64,000 bases of DNA, taken from Pseudoalteromonas galatheae (GTDB lineage Bacteria > Pseudomonadota > Gammaproteobacteria > Enterobacterales > Alteromonadaceae). Positions 25,643 to 34,725 of this stretch are shown here, piece by piece (the first letter of the stretch is position 1; each line of letters begins with the position of its first letter). The stretch lies in the NCBI RefSeq assembly GCF_005886105.2, contig NZ_PNCO02000002.1:744001-808000 (forward strand), in the 5' to 3' direction. The notes beneath the pieces were generated by a model, which saw only the letters and a list, made by a program, of their open reading frames with translations, was not told where the DNA came from and did no database searches. A program made the position numbers and the translations under genes.

Positions 25643-26550
25643 TAAGCCGCGGCTTCCTTGGCCTGATTCAGCTCGTTCACAAGCGCTGCTATCAGAGATT
25701 CAAATTCGCAGTGTTTGTCATCAACTTCGATACAACTCCATCTCACTGCACTATATTGCGGCTGGTTTTTACCGTCATCATAGTTGGCATGGCGGGCGAT
25801 AAATTCTGCCGCACGGTTGGCAAAAGCTTGGGCTTGAACATGATTGGTTTGTGGGTGAACGACCACAAATTTATCAGCTGCAAAACGACATAGCAGATCA
25901 CTCTCACGCATGCTCAGAGAGAGCATATCGGCAATATCGCGCAGTAACTGATTACTTTTTTGCATACCATGCTGGCGAGAATAAGCGGCAAAATCACATA
26001 TATCGAATAGCGTTAAGCAAAATGGGCTATTGCCATTGGCAAGGCGAGATTGTTCGTGGCGAACTTGATTTTGCATATACTCTACGCTGTAGAGGCCGGT
26101 GACAAAGTCGGTCATGCTGTGGTCACGATAAAAACGCTCTTTTTTCATTAGGGTTTGATTGAATATGCTTTGTTCTTTGTACCAGTAATAGGCTGAAATA
26201 CTCATCAGTACCATGCCAAAGCAAGCAGGGATCGCTTCAAAACTGGTTAAATAATGGGGCGTGAACACCACCATCTCATCTAAAAAATCCCACAACATAG
26301 AAACATACATGGCACTCAACCCTGCAAACAGTAGGTTAGTGACGAGCCCTTTTGGTCGAGTGAGCAAGGTCACCGCAATCCAAATCAGTGTCATCAGCGT
26401 GAGGCCGCCTTCACCAAGGCTATCGAGCCAATTGACGTCCGACAGCGGTCGCAGTACTGAGGTATAGGCCGTGATGGTAATGGCAACTAGTGTGAGTAGT
26501 ACTAGTAGCAACCACCGCGATTGATGAATTAAAAAAGGCTGAAGTTTCAT
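25642..26550 (-). CDS. Membrane protein with degenerate GGDEF domain
   Basis: 302 residues. The N-terminal half has about four to five membrane helices (residues 13-130, for example LLVLLTLVAITITAY and IPACFGMVLMSISAYYW). The C-terminal half is a GGDEF domain by its start (SMTDFVTGLYSVEYMQNQ) and fold, but the signature loop reads FAADKF in place of GGDEF. It therefore should not make c-di-GMP and may bind a nucleotide or act only as a scaffold. It is coupled to the AraC gene downstream, unusual for this family. Confidence 0.85.
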   Translation of the reverse strand: MKLQPFLIHQSRWLLLVLLTLVAITITAYTSVLRPLSDVNWLDSLGEGGLTLMTLIWIAVTLLTRPKGLVTNLLFAGLSAMYVSMLWDFLDEMVVFTPHYLTSFEAIPACFGMVLMSISAYYWYKEQSIFNQTLMKKERFYRDHSMTDFVTGLYSVEYMQNQVRHEQSRLANGNSPFCLTLFDICDFAAYSRQHGMQKSNQLLRDIADMLSLSMRESDLLCRFAADKFVVVHPQTNHVQAQAFANRAAEFIARHANYDDGKNQPQYSAVRWSCIEVDDKHCEFESLIAALVNELNQAKEAAA

Positions 26551-26900
26551 GTTTATTGTCTAGTCAAAATGTAGAGCGACATAGTAAAAATTTGTGCTTG
26601 GTGCTTATAGGGTCAATTTAGCTCAGTAAAGGCGATGTTTTTATGACAAAAACCGCAACATTTTTGCATAACAGCAGCTAGCAAACCGATTGATATACAT
26701 AGCTCAGGTTAAGCACCGTTGACAAAACCCTAAAGGCTTGGGGGTCATATCGGCTCAAATTCACACGTTCGGCCGTCATAAACGCCCTGTTATAGGCTGC
26801 AGCGCACTCAAGTGAAATAAAAGCGTCACGTTTTCGCATTAGGGTAGCCGCGACGTTTTAGCGGGGCGCTAAAATTCTACTCAACCTGTGCGAGCAAATA
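26551..26900. other. Intergenic region with a perfect palindrome
   Basis: No gene seen. It contains TTTTAGCG-GGG-CGCTAAAA at 26857-26875, a perfect 8-bp inverted repeat about 25 bases before the receptor ATG. It could be an operator for the large TonB receptor or part of the leader RNA. Confidence 0.45.
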
Positions 26901-29690
26901 ATGAAAAAAAACCTACCGACAAGCTTTACGCTTTCTGCTGTTGCTATGATCTGCGCTGGACTGACGTTAAGCTCAGCTGCAAATGCTAACACCCTAACAG
27001 GGCAAGTTAGCTCCGTATCGCAAAAGAGCCACTTTCAAGGGGCAAAAGTGGTGATCAAAGAATTAGACCGAACCCTTATCTCTGAGCGAGACGGGCGCTT
27101 TACCGCAACCAATCTCCCTGCGGGTAATTATACGCTTGAGATAAGTTATCTTGGGGCTGAAACAGTGACTAAAAGCATCACGATTACTGATAACCAAGTC
27201 ACTAATGTTCAAGTACAGCTTGGTTCTCAATCGGGCCAAATGGACGATATTATTGTTGTGGGGCAAAGAGCCGGACAAGCAGGAGCACTAAACCGACAAA
27301 AAAATGCTCTCTCACTTAAGTCGATCGTCAGCGCGGATTCCATCGGTCAATTGCCGGATCAAAACGCAGCAGAAGCACTGCAACGTCTGCCTGGACTTTC
27401 CATTCAACGAGATCAAGGTGAAGGCCGTTTTGTGGCAATCCGTGGGATCGACCCAAATCTCAATAACGTGACCATCAATGGAGCCAACGTGCCTTCTCCT
27501 GAAGCGGGCGTGCGCTCAGTGGCGATGGATGTCATCCCAAGTGAGTTAGTGCAAAGCCTAGAGGTGAGCAAAACGGTCACACCAGATATGGATGCATCGG
27601 CGGTGGGTGGTAGCATCGAAGTAAAAAGCCTCAGTGCTTTTGACCGAGAAGGGCAGAGCTACAATGTAACGTTACAAGCTTCACACAATGAGCAGGTGAG
27701 CGAAACTAGCCCAAAAGCGTCGTTTAGTTTCACCGATGTTTATGCCGCAGGCAAAGAGTTGGAAGTTGGGCTTGCAACGGCGGTATCTTGGTTTGAGCGT
27801 GAGTTTGGTTCTCATAATATGGAAACTGACGGCGGCTGGATGGAACTAGAAATGGACGATGTGAGCTCAGGAGAAGAAGTGGGCTTCTTTGGTGCTGAGG
27901 AAATGGAGCAGCGCCACTATCATATTACGCGAGAGCGTTTAGGGGCGGCACTGAATCTTGATGTGCATCACAAAGGGTTTAACAAATACTACTTACGCAC
28001 GCTCTACAGCAAGTTTTCTGACGATGAATTTCGTCAACGCAATGAGTACAAGTTTGACAAAGGCGATGTATTTGCCGGTGAGCTAAGCCAAAATGCGGCC
28101 TATTTCTCAGGTGCAGAAATGGATAGAGATACCAAAGACAGATATGAAGAGCAAAGCATTTTATCTGTGGTTTTGGGCGGCGAAAATTTAGTGCAGGATT
28201 GGTTTATTGAATACAGCATTGGCTACTCGAAATCAGATGAAAGCGAGCCAAATCGCTTGGATACCTCATTTGCTGGAGAAGACTTTGCGCTAGGGTATGT
28301 ACTGGATGGTAAGACACCCACGCTTGCAGCGGATGAAGCTTCCCAGCAGCTTAGCAATTTTGAAATCGATGAAATTGTCTGGGAGAACAACCTCAGTGAA
28401 GATGAAAATACCAGCTTTAGACTGGATTTAACTAAAGACTTCACTTTACTTGGTCACAATGCGCAAATTAAATTTGGTGGTAAATATGCTGACCGTGAGA
28501 AGTTTAACCACGTTGACGCCAAGCTATATGATGGCGGCTTTGATGACCTAACGGCGAAAGACTTTGCCGCCAATGAACCTGAGTATGATCTTGGGGCTTT
28601 TGGTCCGGGTTTAAGTCGCGGCCAGATCCGCGACTACTTTTACGGTAATCGCAGTGCCCTTGAGCTAAACCAGCTTGAAACTGACATTGAAACGCAAGGT
28701 CGCTCATACACCAGTGAAGAAACTGTCACCGCGCTCTACGCCATGCTGACGGTCGACATTGATAAACTCAATGTTATTGCAGGCTTTAGATACGAAGACA
28801 CAGATTATGCAACAAGTGGTAATCGTGTTGAACTCATTAATGATGAAGTGAATGACGTTGAACGCGTCGAGATCAACCAATGGCAAGTTGAAGATAGCTA
28901 CGACCATTTATTACCAAACTTAACATTACGCTATGAAATCAGTGACAAGCTGATCACCCGTTTTGCCTATACACAAACTCTTGCGCGTCCAAGCTTTGAA
29001 GATGCAGCAGCATTTCAAATCATAGAAACAGAGACCACAGAAGATGATGGCGAAATTGAAATTGAGCGTAAAGCCGAAGTCGGAAACCCAGACTTAGACC
29101 CATACAAGTCAACAAACTATGACGTTTCGGTAGAATATTACCCCGGTGCGATTGGCGTGTTATCTGCGGGTGTTTTTCACAAAAACATCGATAATTTTAT
29201 TACCAAAGCCGAGGTGCAAGATAACGGTCAGTGGCAAGGCTATAAAGAAGTTATTCAAAGCGTTAATGGCGGCGCGGCTAAACTGACAGGGGTGGAGCTT
29301 GCGTACACGAAGAACTTTCAAAACGGTTTGATGTTCTCAGCTAATGGTACATTTATTGACGCAGATGACAATCTACCAAACCAATCCGACACCGTGGGCA
29401 ATCTGATGTTTGGTTATGAAAATAGCCAAATAAGCGCAAGGTTAAGTGCATCGTACAAGAGTAAAAGCTTTTTGTTTGAAGAGAACAAGCAGCGCGTTTT
29501 CCAAGACGACCATCTGCAACTCGATTTTAGCATGAAGTACTTTTATACCGAGCAAACTCAGCTTTATTTCAACGCGATCAATTTAACCGACGAGCCGATG
29601 AGTATTTATCAAGGCGACACTCGTTACAACTACCAATACGAAACCTATGGCCGTTCATTTGAGCTTGGAGTAACGGTAACGTCTTTCTAA
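26901..29690 (+). CDS. Large TonB-dependent receptor with carboxypeptidase-D-like N-terminal domain
   Basis: 929 residues: signal peptide to about 29, a CarboxypepD_reg-like beta domain (about 33-110), plug (SIGQLPDQNAAEALQRLPG, FVAIRGIDPNLNNVTINGA) and a barrel ending RSFELGVTVTSF. This is the class of about 900 residues that includes many polymer or organic-ligand importers of marine gammaproteobacteria. The gene for a secreted metallophosphatase follows on the same strand, which suggests a phosphorylated substrate; that is inference. Confidence 0.93.
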   Translation: MKKNLPTSFTLSAVAMICAGLTLSSAANANTLTGQVSSVSQKSHFQGAKVVIKELDRTLISERDGRFTATNLPAGNYTLEISYLGAETVTKSITITDNQVTNVQVQLGSQSGQMDDIIVVGQRAGQAGALNRQKNALSLKSIVSADSIGQLPDQNAAEALQRLPGLSIQRDQGEGRFVAIRGIDPNLNNVTINGANVPSPEAGVRSVAMDVIPSELVQSLEVSKTVTPDMDASAVGGSIEVKSLSAFDREGQSYNVTLQASHNEQVSETSPKASFSFTDVYAAGKELEVGLATAVSWFEREFGSHNMETDGGWMELEMDDVSSGEEVGFFGAEEMEQRHYHITRERLGAALNLDVHHKGFNKYYLRTLYSKFSDDEFRQRNEYKFDKGDVFAGELSQNAAYFSGAEMDRDTKDRYEEQSILSVVLGGENLVQDWFIEYSIGYSKSDESEPNRLDTSFAGEDFALGYVLDGKTPTLAADEASQQLSNFEIDEIVWENNLSEDENTSFRLDLTKDFTLLGHNAQIKFGGKYADREKFNHVDAKLYDGGFDDLTAKDFAANEPEYDLGAFGPGLSRGQIRDYFYGNRSALELNQLETDIETQGRSYTSEETVTALYAMLTVDIDKLNVIAGFRYEDTDYATSGNRVELINDEVNDVERVEINQWQVEDSYDHLLPNLTLRYEISDKLITRFAYTQTLARPSFEDAAAFQIIETETTEDDGEIEIERKAEVGNPDLDPYKSTNYDVSVEYYPGAIGVLSAGVFHKNIDNFITKAEVQDNGQWQGYKEVIQSVNGGAAKLTGVELAYTKNFQNGLMFSANGTFIDADDNLPNQSDTVGNLMFGYENSQISARLSASYKSKSFLFEENKQRVFQDDHLQLDFSMKYFYTEQTQLYFNAINLTDEPMSIYQGDTRYNYQYETYGRSFELGVTVTSF

Positions 29691-29700
29691 GAAAGAAATA

Positions 29701-29779
29701 AAGGTGGGTGTCCTTGTAAAAGCACCCATCGTATCGAGCTTTGGTATTAACAGAAGGGTATTAGCAGGACACCCATCTT
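29701..29779. repeat. Pair of inverted REP-like units
   Basis: AAGGTGGGTGTCCT at 29701-29714 and AGGACACCCATCTT at 29766-29779, inverted with 51 bases between. Same GACACCCA core as the other palindromes. It lies between the TonB receptor and the phosphatase and may separate their transcripts. Confidence 0.6.
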
Positions 29780-29823
29780 ATTTATATGCAGGAGGATGCA
29801 GTGGTAACATTGTGTCAGTAACA

Positions 29824-31083
29824 ATGAAAATAACATCAGTAGCTTTACTATTCGCGCTCAGTGGCGCAGCGCAGGCCGCGGAAAATATTAACTTTCTGGC
29901 CTTTGGTGATGGCGGCTATCACCCAGATTATCCAAAAACAAAGCACATTAAATCGCCTAAAAATAAGGCTGAGTTTATTGCTGCTGAAAAGGCGGATTGG
30001 TTAGAAGAGCATCGCCCGCTCGAAGAGTTTAATCATGCGCCTATCTATGTTTATCCGGGAACCGAAACCGCAACGGAGGAAACCGGTGCGTTGGTGGTTG
30101 GACAGGCAATGGCCTCTTTGTGTGAGAAAAAGCCATGCGACTTTGCTATTCAGCTTGGTGATAACATCTACCCTGACGGTGCGGCCGCTAATGATGGCAA
30201 AGATGACCAAAAGCGTATGGATGACTTGATTCTAGGGCCGCTAAAGCCGCTACTTATTCAAAACCCAGAGTTGGTTGTGTACTCAGCATTAGGCAACCAC
30301 GATTGGAAGACGTCTCGTCGCGGCGTGAAATTACAGACCGAATGGATGGCTAAGCAAGCTAATTTTCATATGGATGGCAAAGGTTATTACAGCTATACCT
30401 TTGGTGAAAAAGGCAATGACGTAGAATTTTTTGTACTCGATACCAATATGTTGCTCTCTGGTCAGCATTATTATGAAATTCCACTAAAACCGGACGGTAG
30501 TGAACAGGGATTGGCAAGTGCACTGGCAAGTGGTCAAGCCGAAGTTGAAGACATTGAAAAGCACGAGCAACCTGTCAATGGGGAAGATCACAGGCAATTA
30601 GCCTGGCTTGCAAATGGACTTAAAAGCTCAACCGCAAAATGGAAAATTGTATATGGGCACCATGTAATTTGGTCGATTGGTGGCACTAAATATGACGAAG
30701 CACATGTATTACGCCGCTTGATCTTACCCGAACTATGTGAGTACGCAGATGCATATATTGCAGGCCATGAGCATGATCTGGAACTGTTAACGGACGACTG
30801 CTCGCGTGTACTTCCCGGAAACACAAAGCCTAAGTTACCACTTATTATCAGTGGCGCCGCATCAAAAATGCGCGGTACGCATACACCGCTTGCTAACTAT
30901 CAAGAAAAGCGTTACCCAGAGTACGACCTAGTCTGGAATAAAGCTTTTACTTGGGGCTTTGCACATATCGAACTAGACAACCAAAAAGACATGCTAAATG
31001 TGTCGTTTTACTCAACACCAAACGATTTAAGCGGTCAGCTGGTGCCAGAGCAAAGCTTTAGTTTTGCTCACCGCAGTGAGTGA
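29824..31083 (+). CDS. Exported purple-acid-phosphatase-like metallophosphoesterase
   Basis: 419 residues from ATG 29824, chosen because a signal peptide begins there (KITSVALLFALSGAAQA-AEN). The dimetal motifs of calcineurin-like phosphoesterases are present in order: GDGG (after NFLAF), LGDNIYPDG, ALGNHDW, YGHHVIW and AGHEHDLE. It would remove phosphate from esters in the periplasm or medium. The receptor gene ends 134 bases upstream, on the same strand, with a pair of REP-like units between. A partnership (the phosphatase acting on the receptor's ligand) is inferred from this pairing. Substrate unknown. Confidence 0.88.
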   Translation: MKITSVALLFALSGAAQAAENINFLAFGDGGYHPDYPKTKHIKSPKNKAEFIAAEKADWLEEHRPLEEFNHAPIYVYPGTETATEETGALVVGQAMASLCEKKPCDFAIQLGDNIYPDGAAANDGKDDQKRMDDLILGPLKPLLIQNPELVVYSALGNHDWKTSRRGVKLQTEWMAKQANFHMDGKGYYSYTFGEKGNDVEFFVLDTNMLLSGQHYYEIPLKPDGSEQGLASALASGQAEVEDIEKHEQPVNGEDHRQLAWLANGLKSSTAKWKIVYGHHVIWSIGGTKYDEAHVLRRLILPELCEYADAYIAGHEHDLELLTDDCSRVLPGNTKPKLPLIISGAASKMRGTHTPLANYQEKRYPEYDLVWNKAFTWGFAHIELDNQKDMLNVSFYSTPNDLSGQLVPEQSFSFAHRSE

Positions 31084-31264
31084 GGAAGATATACCTGATT
31101 TTAGATAATAAGTGTAAATATTAGTGTGTTTTAACTTAATAACTGCTCATTGAGCCTATTGGTTACATGAGTAGTTACCTGTCATTTATAACAGTTATAT
31201 GGACATCCCGTTTTAGGTACATTGTTGTCATCAACTTCATAAATAGCCAACTAAAGGATAAGTA

Positions 31265-31990
31265 ATGAAATTAGCAACAATCGTAGGCTTTACTGCACTT
31301 TCAATGTCATATAATGCTCTGGCTTGCACGCCCTCAGGCTCATGGAGCTTTAATGGGCCTCGGCTTGCCCAAGCAGAAAAGAATTATGAGTACACGGTTA
31401 AGGTTCCTGCCGCAGATTTTTTTCAACGCGAAAAAATTGAAATTTATGTGAACAAGCAACTTCATGCAACCGAAAAGACCATTCCTATTAAGCAAACTCG
31501 TGACTTTACGCTGAACTTCCCATATGAGGGACGTAGCACAATTGAAGTCTACAAAGTTTCTGATTTTAACTGTGGTTCAATCAACGTAGACGTCAGACCT
31601 AACGTTAAACAGAATGTAAAAATCAAGAAAACTAAGCTGGGATCAGAAACTTACCCCAACGGTGTATCTGTAACTCGTTGGCGGTTTGATGCGTCTAAGC
31701 TGGGGGCGTATGGATACCAGCCAGGGACTGTAGAAATGAAATGGTTTACCCCTGTGCAGACTTTCAGAGATGGTCGCACCGAGGTGACGTATCGATATGC
31801 AGGTTCAGGGCCTAAACTAGATTTCACTGCTGAAAAGCTAAGAGATAACGAAAGTAACTGGGTGAGGCTTGAGTTCGTGTATAAAGAAAATAATGAACGT
31901 ATCGCAGAAACTCTAGTTAGTTCATACTATGTTGAAAGTGATGTTTGGTGTGATCCTCATGGTGTTGAATTCTGTCAGATAACACCGTAG
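31265..31990 (+). CDS. Exported protein of unknown function
   Basis: 241 residues with a signal peptide (about 1-20, ending NALA-C). Four or five Cys, two near the C-terminus (WCDPHGVEFC), suggest disulfides; the body is beta-rich. The ribosome site AAAGGA is at 31253-31258. I do not recognise a family. It stands alone and ends before a hairpin at 32077. Confidence 0.65.
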   Translation: MKLATIVGFTALSMSYNALACTPSGSWSFNGPRLAQAEKNYEYTVKVPAADFFQREKIEIYVNKQLHATEKTIPIKQTRDFTLNFPYEGRSTIEVYKVSDFNCGSINVDVRPNVKQNVKIKKTKLGSETYPNGVSVTRWRFDASKLGAYGYQPGTVEMKWFTPVQTFRDGRTEVTYRYAGSGPKLDFTAEKLRDNESNWVRLEFVYKENNERIAETLVSSYYVESDVWCDPHGVEFCQITP

Positions 31991-32076
31991 TAAGCGAGTT
32001 TTATCGTAGCTATTCTTAAATGAGTGCAAAAGAGTCGGCAAATCAGATTTTCTGAAGGCGCTCAGGCTCAATGTAG

Positions 32077-32103
32077 TAAGCCACCGATTTTAGTGGTGGC
32101 TTA
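32077..32103. terminator. Bidirectional hairpin terminator
   Basis: TAAGCCACC - GATTTTAGT - GGTGGCTTA, a perfect 9-bp stem between two convergent genes. The T-tract is weak. Confidence 0.65.
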
Positions 32104-32137
32104 TTGTCCGCTGTTGTTTTAATTACGCTAATTGGTA

Positions 32138-32737
32138 TTACTGCACTTTTTTGTTTTTAGGCCCATATAACATAAAGAATAGCCGGCCCATTAAAAAGAT
32201 ATTTATCAAAGCGATAGAAAGGGCGATTCTATCGTCCTTATCGCCTCTAAAGTTGGACAACAATTCAACGAGGATTAACAGACAAAACAATGTACTAATC
32301 AAGTTTATGCCCCAACCAGCGAACTTAGTGGTTTTGACAAGTTGCGTGTAATGGCTAAGTCTACCCATTATTGAGTGATATCCGAAAGTTATGCCTATCG
32401 CCATCATCATTAACCCCATTGCCGCCGGATCTCCTCTTCGATTTACGTTATACGCTTCAATGCACAATAACCCTACCGCAGTGATGATAGACAAAATGAC
32501 AACAGTTCTAATTAAAAACTCAGCAACGGGATTTGGTTCTTTTTTGCTTGAAACTTGAGATCTTGTCATCGTAACTTGCTGTCCGTTACGTGTCACTTTC
32601 TGTGCGTGTTGCTGTTGATAGACTTGGCCATATTTGGGGGGCTGGTTTTGTACGTGAGCATCACTGAGTGCGCGAACAGGTGCCCCTTCGTCTAGAATGT
32701 GATCAACGCACTTATTAACTAATTTTTTTATTGTCAC
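32138..32737 (-). CDS. Membrane protein at the end of the type VI immunity array
   Basis: 199 residues: a cytoplasmic N-terminal region of about 70 residues, then four membrane helices (about 72-93, 104-124, 143-163, 172-193). It is not similar to the four paralogues upstream, but it is the last gene of the same leftward set, 33 bases after the last of them. Immunity proteins for pore-forming type VI effectors of the VasX type are membrane proteins, so a role as an additional immunity protein is possible. Unproven. Confidence 0.5.
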   Translation of the reverse strand: MTIKKLVNKCVDHILDEGAPVRALSDAHVQNQPPKYGQVYQQQHAQKVTRNGQQVTMTRSQVSSKKEPNPVAEFLIRTVVILSIITAVGLLCIEAYNVNRRGDPAAMGLMMMAIGITFGYHSIMGRLSHYTQLVKTTKFAGWGINLISTLFCLLILVELLSNFRGDKDDRIALSIALINIFLMGRLFFMLYGPKNKKVQ

Positions 32738-32770
32738 AAAAACTCCTTGTTATAGCGATTAATTCGCGTA

Positions 32771-33736
32771 TTACCAAAATACTTTATCTAGTGGACGGTT
32801 ATTTTTTAGGTCATAAAAAGGCGCTTGTTTTACTAAATCTTCACCTAATATTTGAATATGGTCTTGATGGTCAAGATAGGGGCTTTCTAGCGTTTCTTGC
32901 CAGCCTTTGTAAAATGAACTTGGTATGGGCTGAGTGGTATCCATAAAACGGTGGATTTCACTCCACAGCTGCACGCTGCAGTCCATATCCTTTGGCTCCC
33001 AATTGGTTGAATAAAGTGTCTGGCGCTTAAGTGTTTTTGGGTATCGCAGTGGGGCTAAAAACGCCAAGTTATGCCTCACACCTTTACCCGAGGAGACCTT
33101 TACAATATACAGTTCAACTTCATCAAGTGTTAACGAGAAGCTCCCTTCATTATTGCCAATGGGAAATGTGACGAGGCCGGTATTTCGGAAGAAGTCGACC
33201 CGTAGCACTTCAGAAGTATAGTGCTTAATTCTATGAACTCGATAAAAAACGAAGCTTGCAAACACCACTAACCCAATCATAAGGTAAAGAATATGAGGCT
33301 CAGACTCTTTTAGGTATACGGGGAGACAAACAAGCGCAAATATTGAGGCCATATAAGCAAAAACGATATTCGCAAGTTTCCCTGCTCGCGCAAAGTCAGC
33401 TCCGCCTAATGCGATACGTTGGTTCGATGAGAGCACGTTATTATCTTGCAAGACAAAGTCTGCTTTACTATTTACAGCCACTTTTTGCATGCCTTTACTA
33501 ATGTTAAAGTCTCGTGGTATCGAGTACTCTATTTTTAGCAGCGGTGTTTCTTCTATTGGCCGATCATGCACTACCTTATCTACCGGAGCCGGAGGAGTTA
33601 ACGTTTGCGTCTCCTTTTTGCCCTCAGTTTCCATAACCTTACTTACAATTTTTTGAAAACCTAAAGCGAGTAACGCCACCACTTTTTTCCGGATGCGGTT
33701 ATGGGGAGGGCTGACTTCCTTGTGGTGTGCTTTCAT
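32771..33736 (-). CDS. Type VI immunity-like paralogue 4
   Basis: 321 residues, one of four tandem paralogues after a VasX-like effector. Parts in order: a short N-terminal region (KAHHKEVSPPHNR), a linker, two membrane helices (about 128-180), then a conserved cytoplasmic domain (EVLRVDFFRNTGLVTFPIGN) ending KQAPFYDLKNNRPLDKVFW. The C-terminal 140 codons are almost identical to those of the next gene upstream (33747-34715). As a set they fit immunity proteins that block a membrane pore from within. Family name not certain; DUF6708-type is possible. Confidence 0.65.
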   Translation of the reverse strand: MKAHHKEVSPPHNRIRKKVVALLALGFQKIVSKVMETEGKKETQTLTPPAPVDKVVHDRPIEETPLLKIEYSIPRDFNISKGMQKVAVNSKADFVLQDNNVLSSNQRIALGGADFARAGKLANIVFAYMASIFALVCLPVYLKESEPHILYLMIGLVVFASFVFYRVHRIKHYTSEVLRVDFFRNTGLVTFPIGNNEGSFSLTLDEVELYIVKVSSGKGVRHNLAFLAPLRYPKTLKRQTLYSTNWEPKDMDCSVQLWSEIHRFMDTTQPIPSSFYKGWQETLESPYLDHQDHIQILGEDLVKQAPFYDLKNNRPLDKVFW

Positions 33737-33746
33737 CGTTTTACTG

Positions 33747-34715
33747 CTACCAAAATACTTTATCTAGTGGACGGTTATTTTTTAGGTCATAAAAAGGCGC
33801 TTGTTTTACTAAATCTTCACCTAATATTTGAATATGGTCTTGGTGGTCAAGGTAGGGACTTTCTATCGTTTCTTGCCAACCTTTATAAAACGAACTTGGT
33901 ATGGGTTGAGTGGTATCCATAAAACGGTGGATTTCACTCCATAGCTGCACACTGTTGTCCATATCCTTTGGCTCCCAATCGGTTGAATAAAGTGTCTGGT
34001 GCTTGAGTGTTTTTGGGTATCGTAGTGGGGCTAAAAACGCCAAGTTATGCCTCACACCTTTACCCGAGGAGACCTTTACAATATACAGCTCAACTTCATC
34101 AAGTGTTAACGAGAAACTCCCTTCGTTATTGCCAGTGGGAAAAGTGACAAGGCCGGTATTTCGAAAGAAGTCGACCCGTAGCACTTCAGAAGTATAGTGT
34201 TTAACACGGTAAACATAGACAAACAGGGACAAAGCAAATGCCAGTAATCCTGTGGTGAGCCATAAATAAAAACTATCACCACTACCGAAATAAAAAATAA
34301 TTGAAAGTAGCGCGATGATGGATGCCATATAGGCAAATACAATGTTTGCTAATTTACCAGCTCGTGAAAAATCGACACCACCAAGCGCTACTCGCTTATC
34401 AGAAGAAAAGAGGTTATTTTGTTGGACTGGTTGAGTCTGAGTAGATACCGCAGGACTCACCTTCAGCATCCCTTTACTAATGTTAAAGTCTCGTGGTGTC
34501 GAGTCCTCTATTTTTAGCAGGGGTGTTTCTTCTATTGGCCGATCATGCACTACCTTATCTACAGGTGCCGAAGGAGTTAACGTTTGCGTCTCCTTTTTAC
34601 CCTCAGTTTCCATAACCTTACTTACAATTTTTTGAAGACCTAAAGCGAGTAACGCCACCACATTTTTCCAACTGCGGTTATGGGGAGGGCTGACTTCCTT
34701 GTGGTGTGCTTTCAT
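33747..34715 (-). CDS. Type VI immunity-like paralogue 3
   Basis: 322 residues with the same layout as paralogue 4. The N-terminal 90 residues and the C-terminal 150 are nearly the same at both protein and DNA level, while the membrane-helix region between them (about residues 105-185) differs. So the variable part is the transmembrane section. 10 bases separate it from the next gene. Confidence 0.65.
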   Translation of the reverse strand: MKAHHKEVSPPHNRSWKNVVALLALGLQKIVSKVMETEGKKETQTLTPSAPVDKVVHDRPIEETPLLKIEDSTPRDFNISKGMLKVSPAVSTQTQPVQQNNLFSSDKRVALGGVDFSRAGKLANIVFAYMASIIALLSIIFYFGSGDSFYLWLTTGLLAFALSLFVYVYRVKHYTSEVLRVDFFRNTGLVTFPTGNNEGSFSLTLDEVELYIVKVSSGKGVRHNLAFLAPLRYPKTLKHQTLYSTDWEPKDMDNSVQLWSEIHRFMDTTQPIPSSFYKGWQETIESPYLDHQDHIQILGEDLVKQAPFYDLKNNRPLDKVFW

Positions 34716-34725
34716 TGTTTTATTG

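Noticed and set aside
26775..26800. Possible Pho box (CCGTCAT ... CTGTTAT) before the large TonB receptor
   Set aside because: The two half-sites are 14 bp apart start to start; a Pho box needs 11. Too weak to use, although the phosphatase neighbour made it tempting.
29704..29823. Upstream extension of the metallophosphatase to 29704
   Set aside because: It would run through the REP-like repeats and destroy the signal peptide that begins at ATG 29824.
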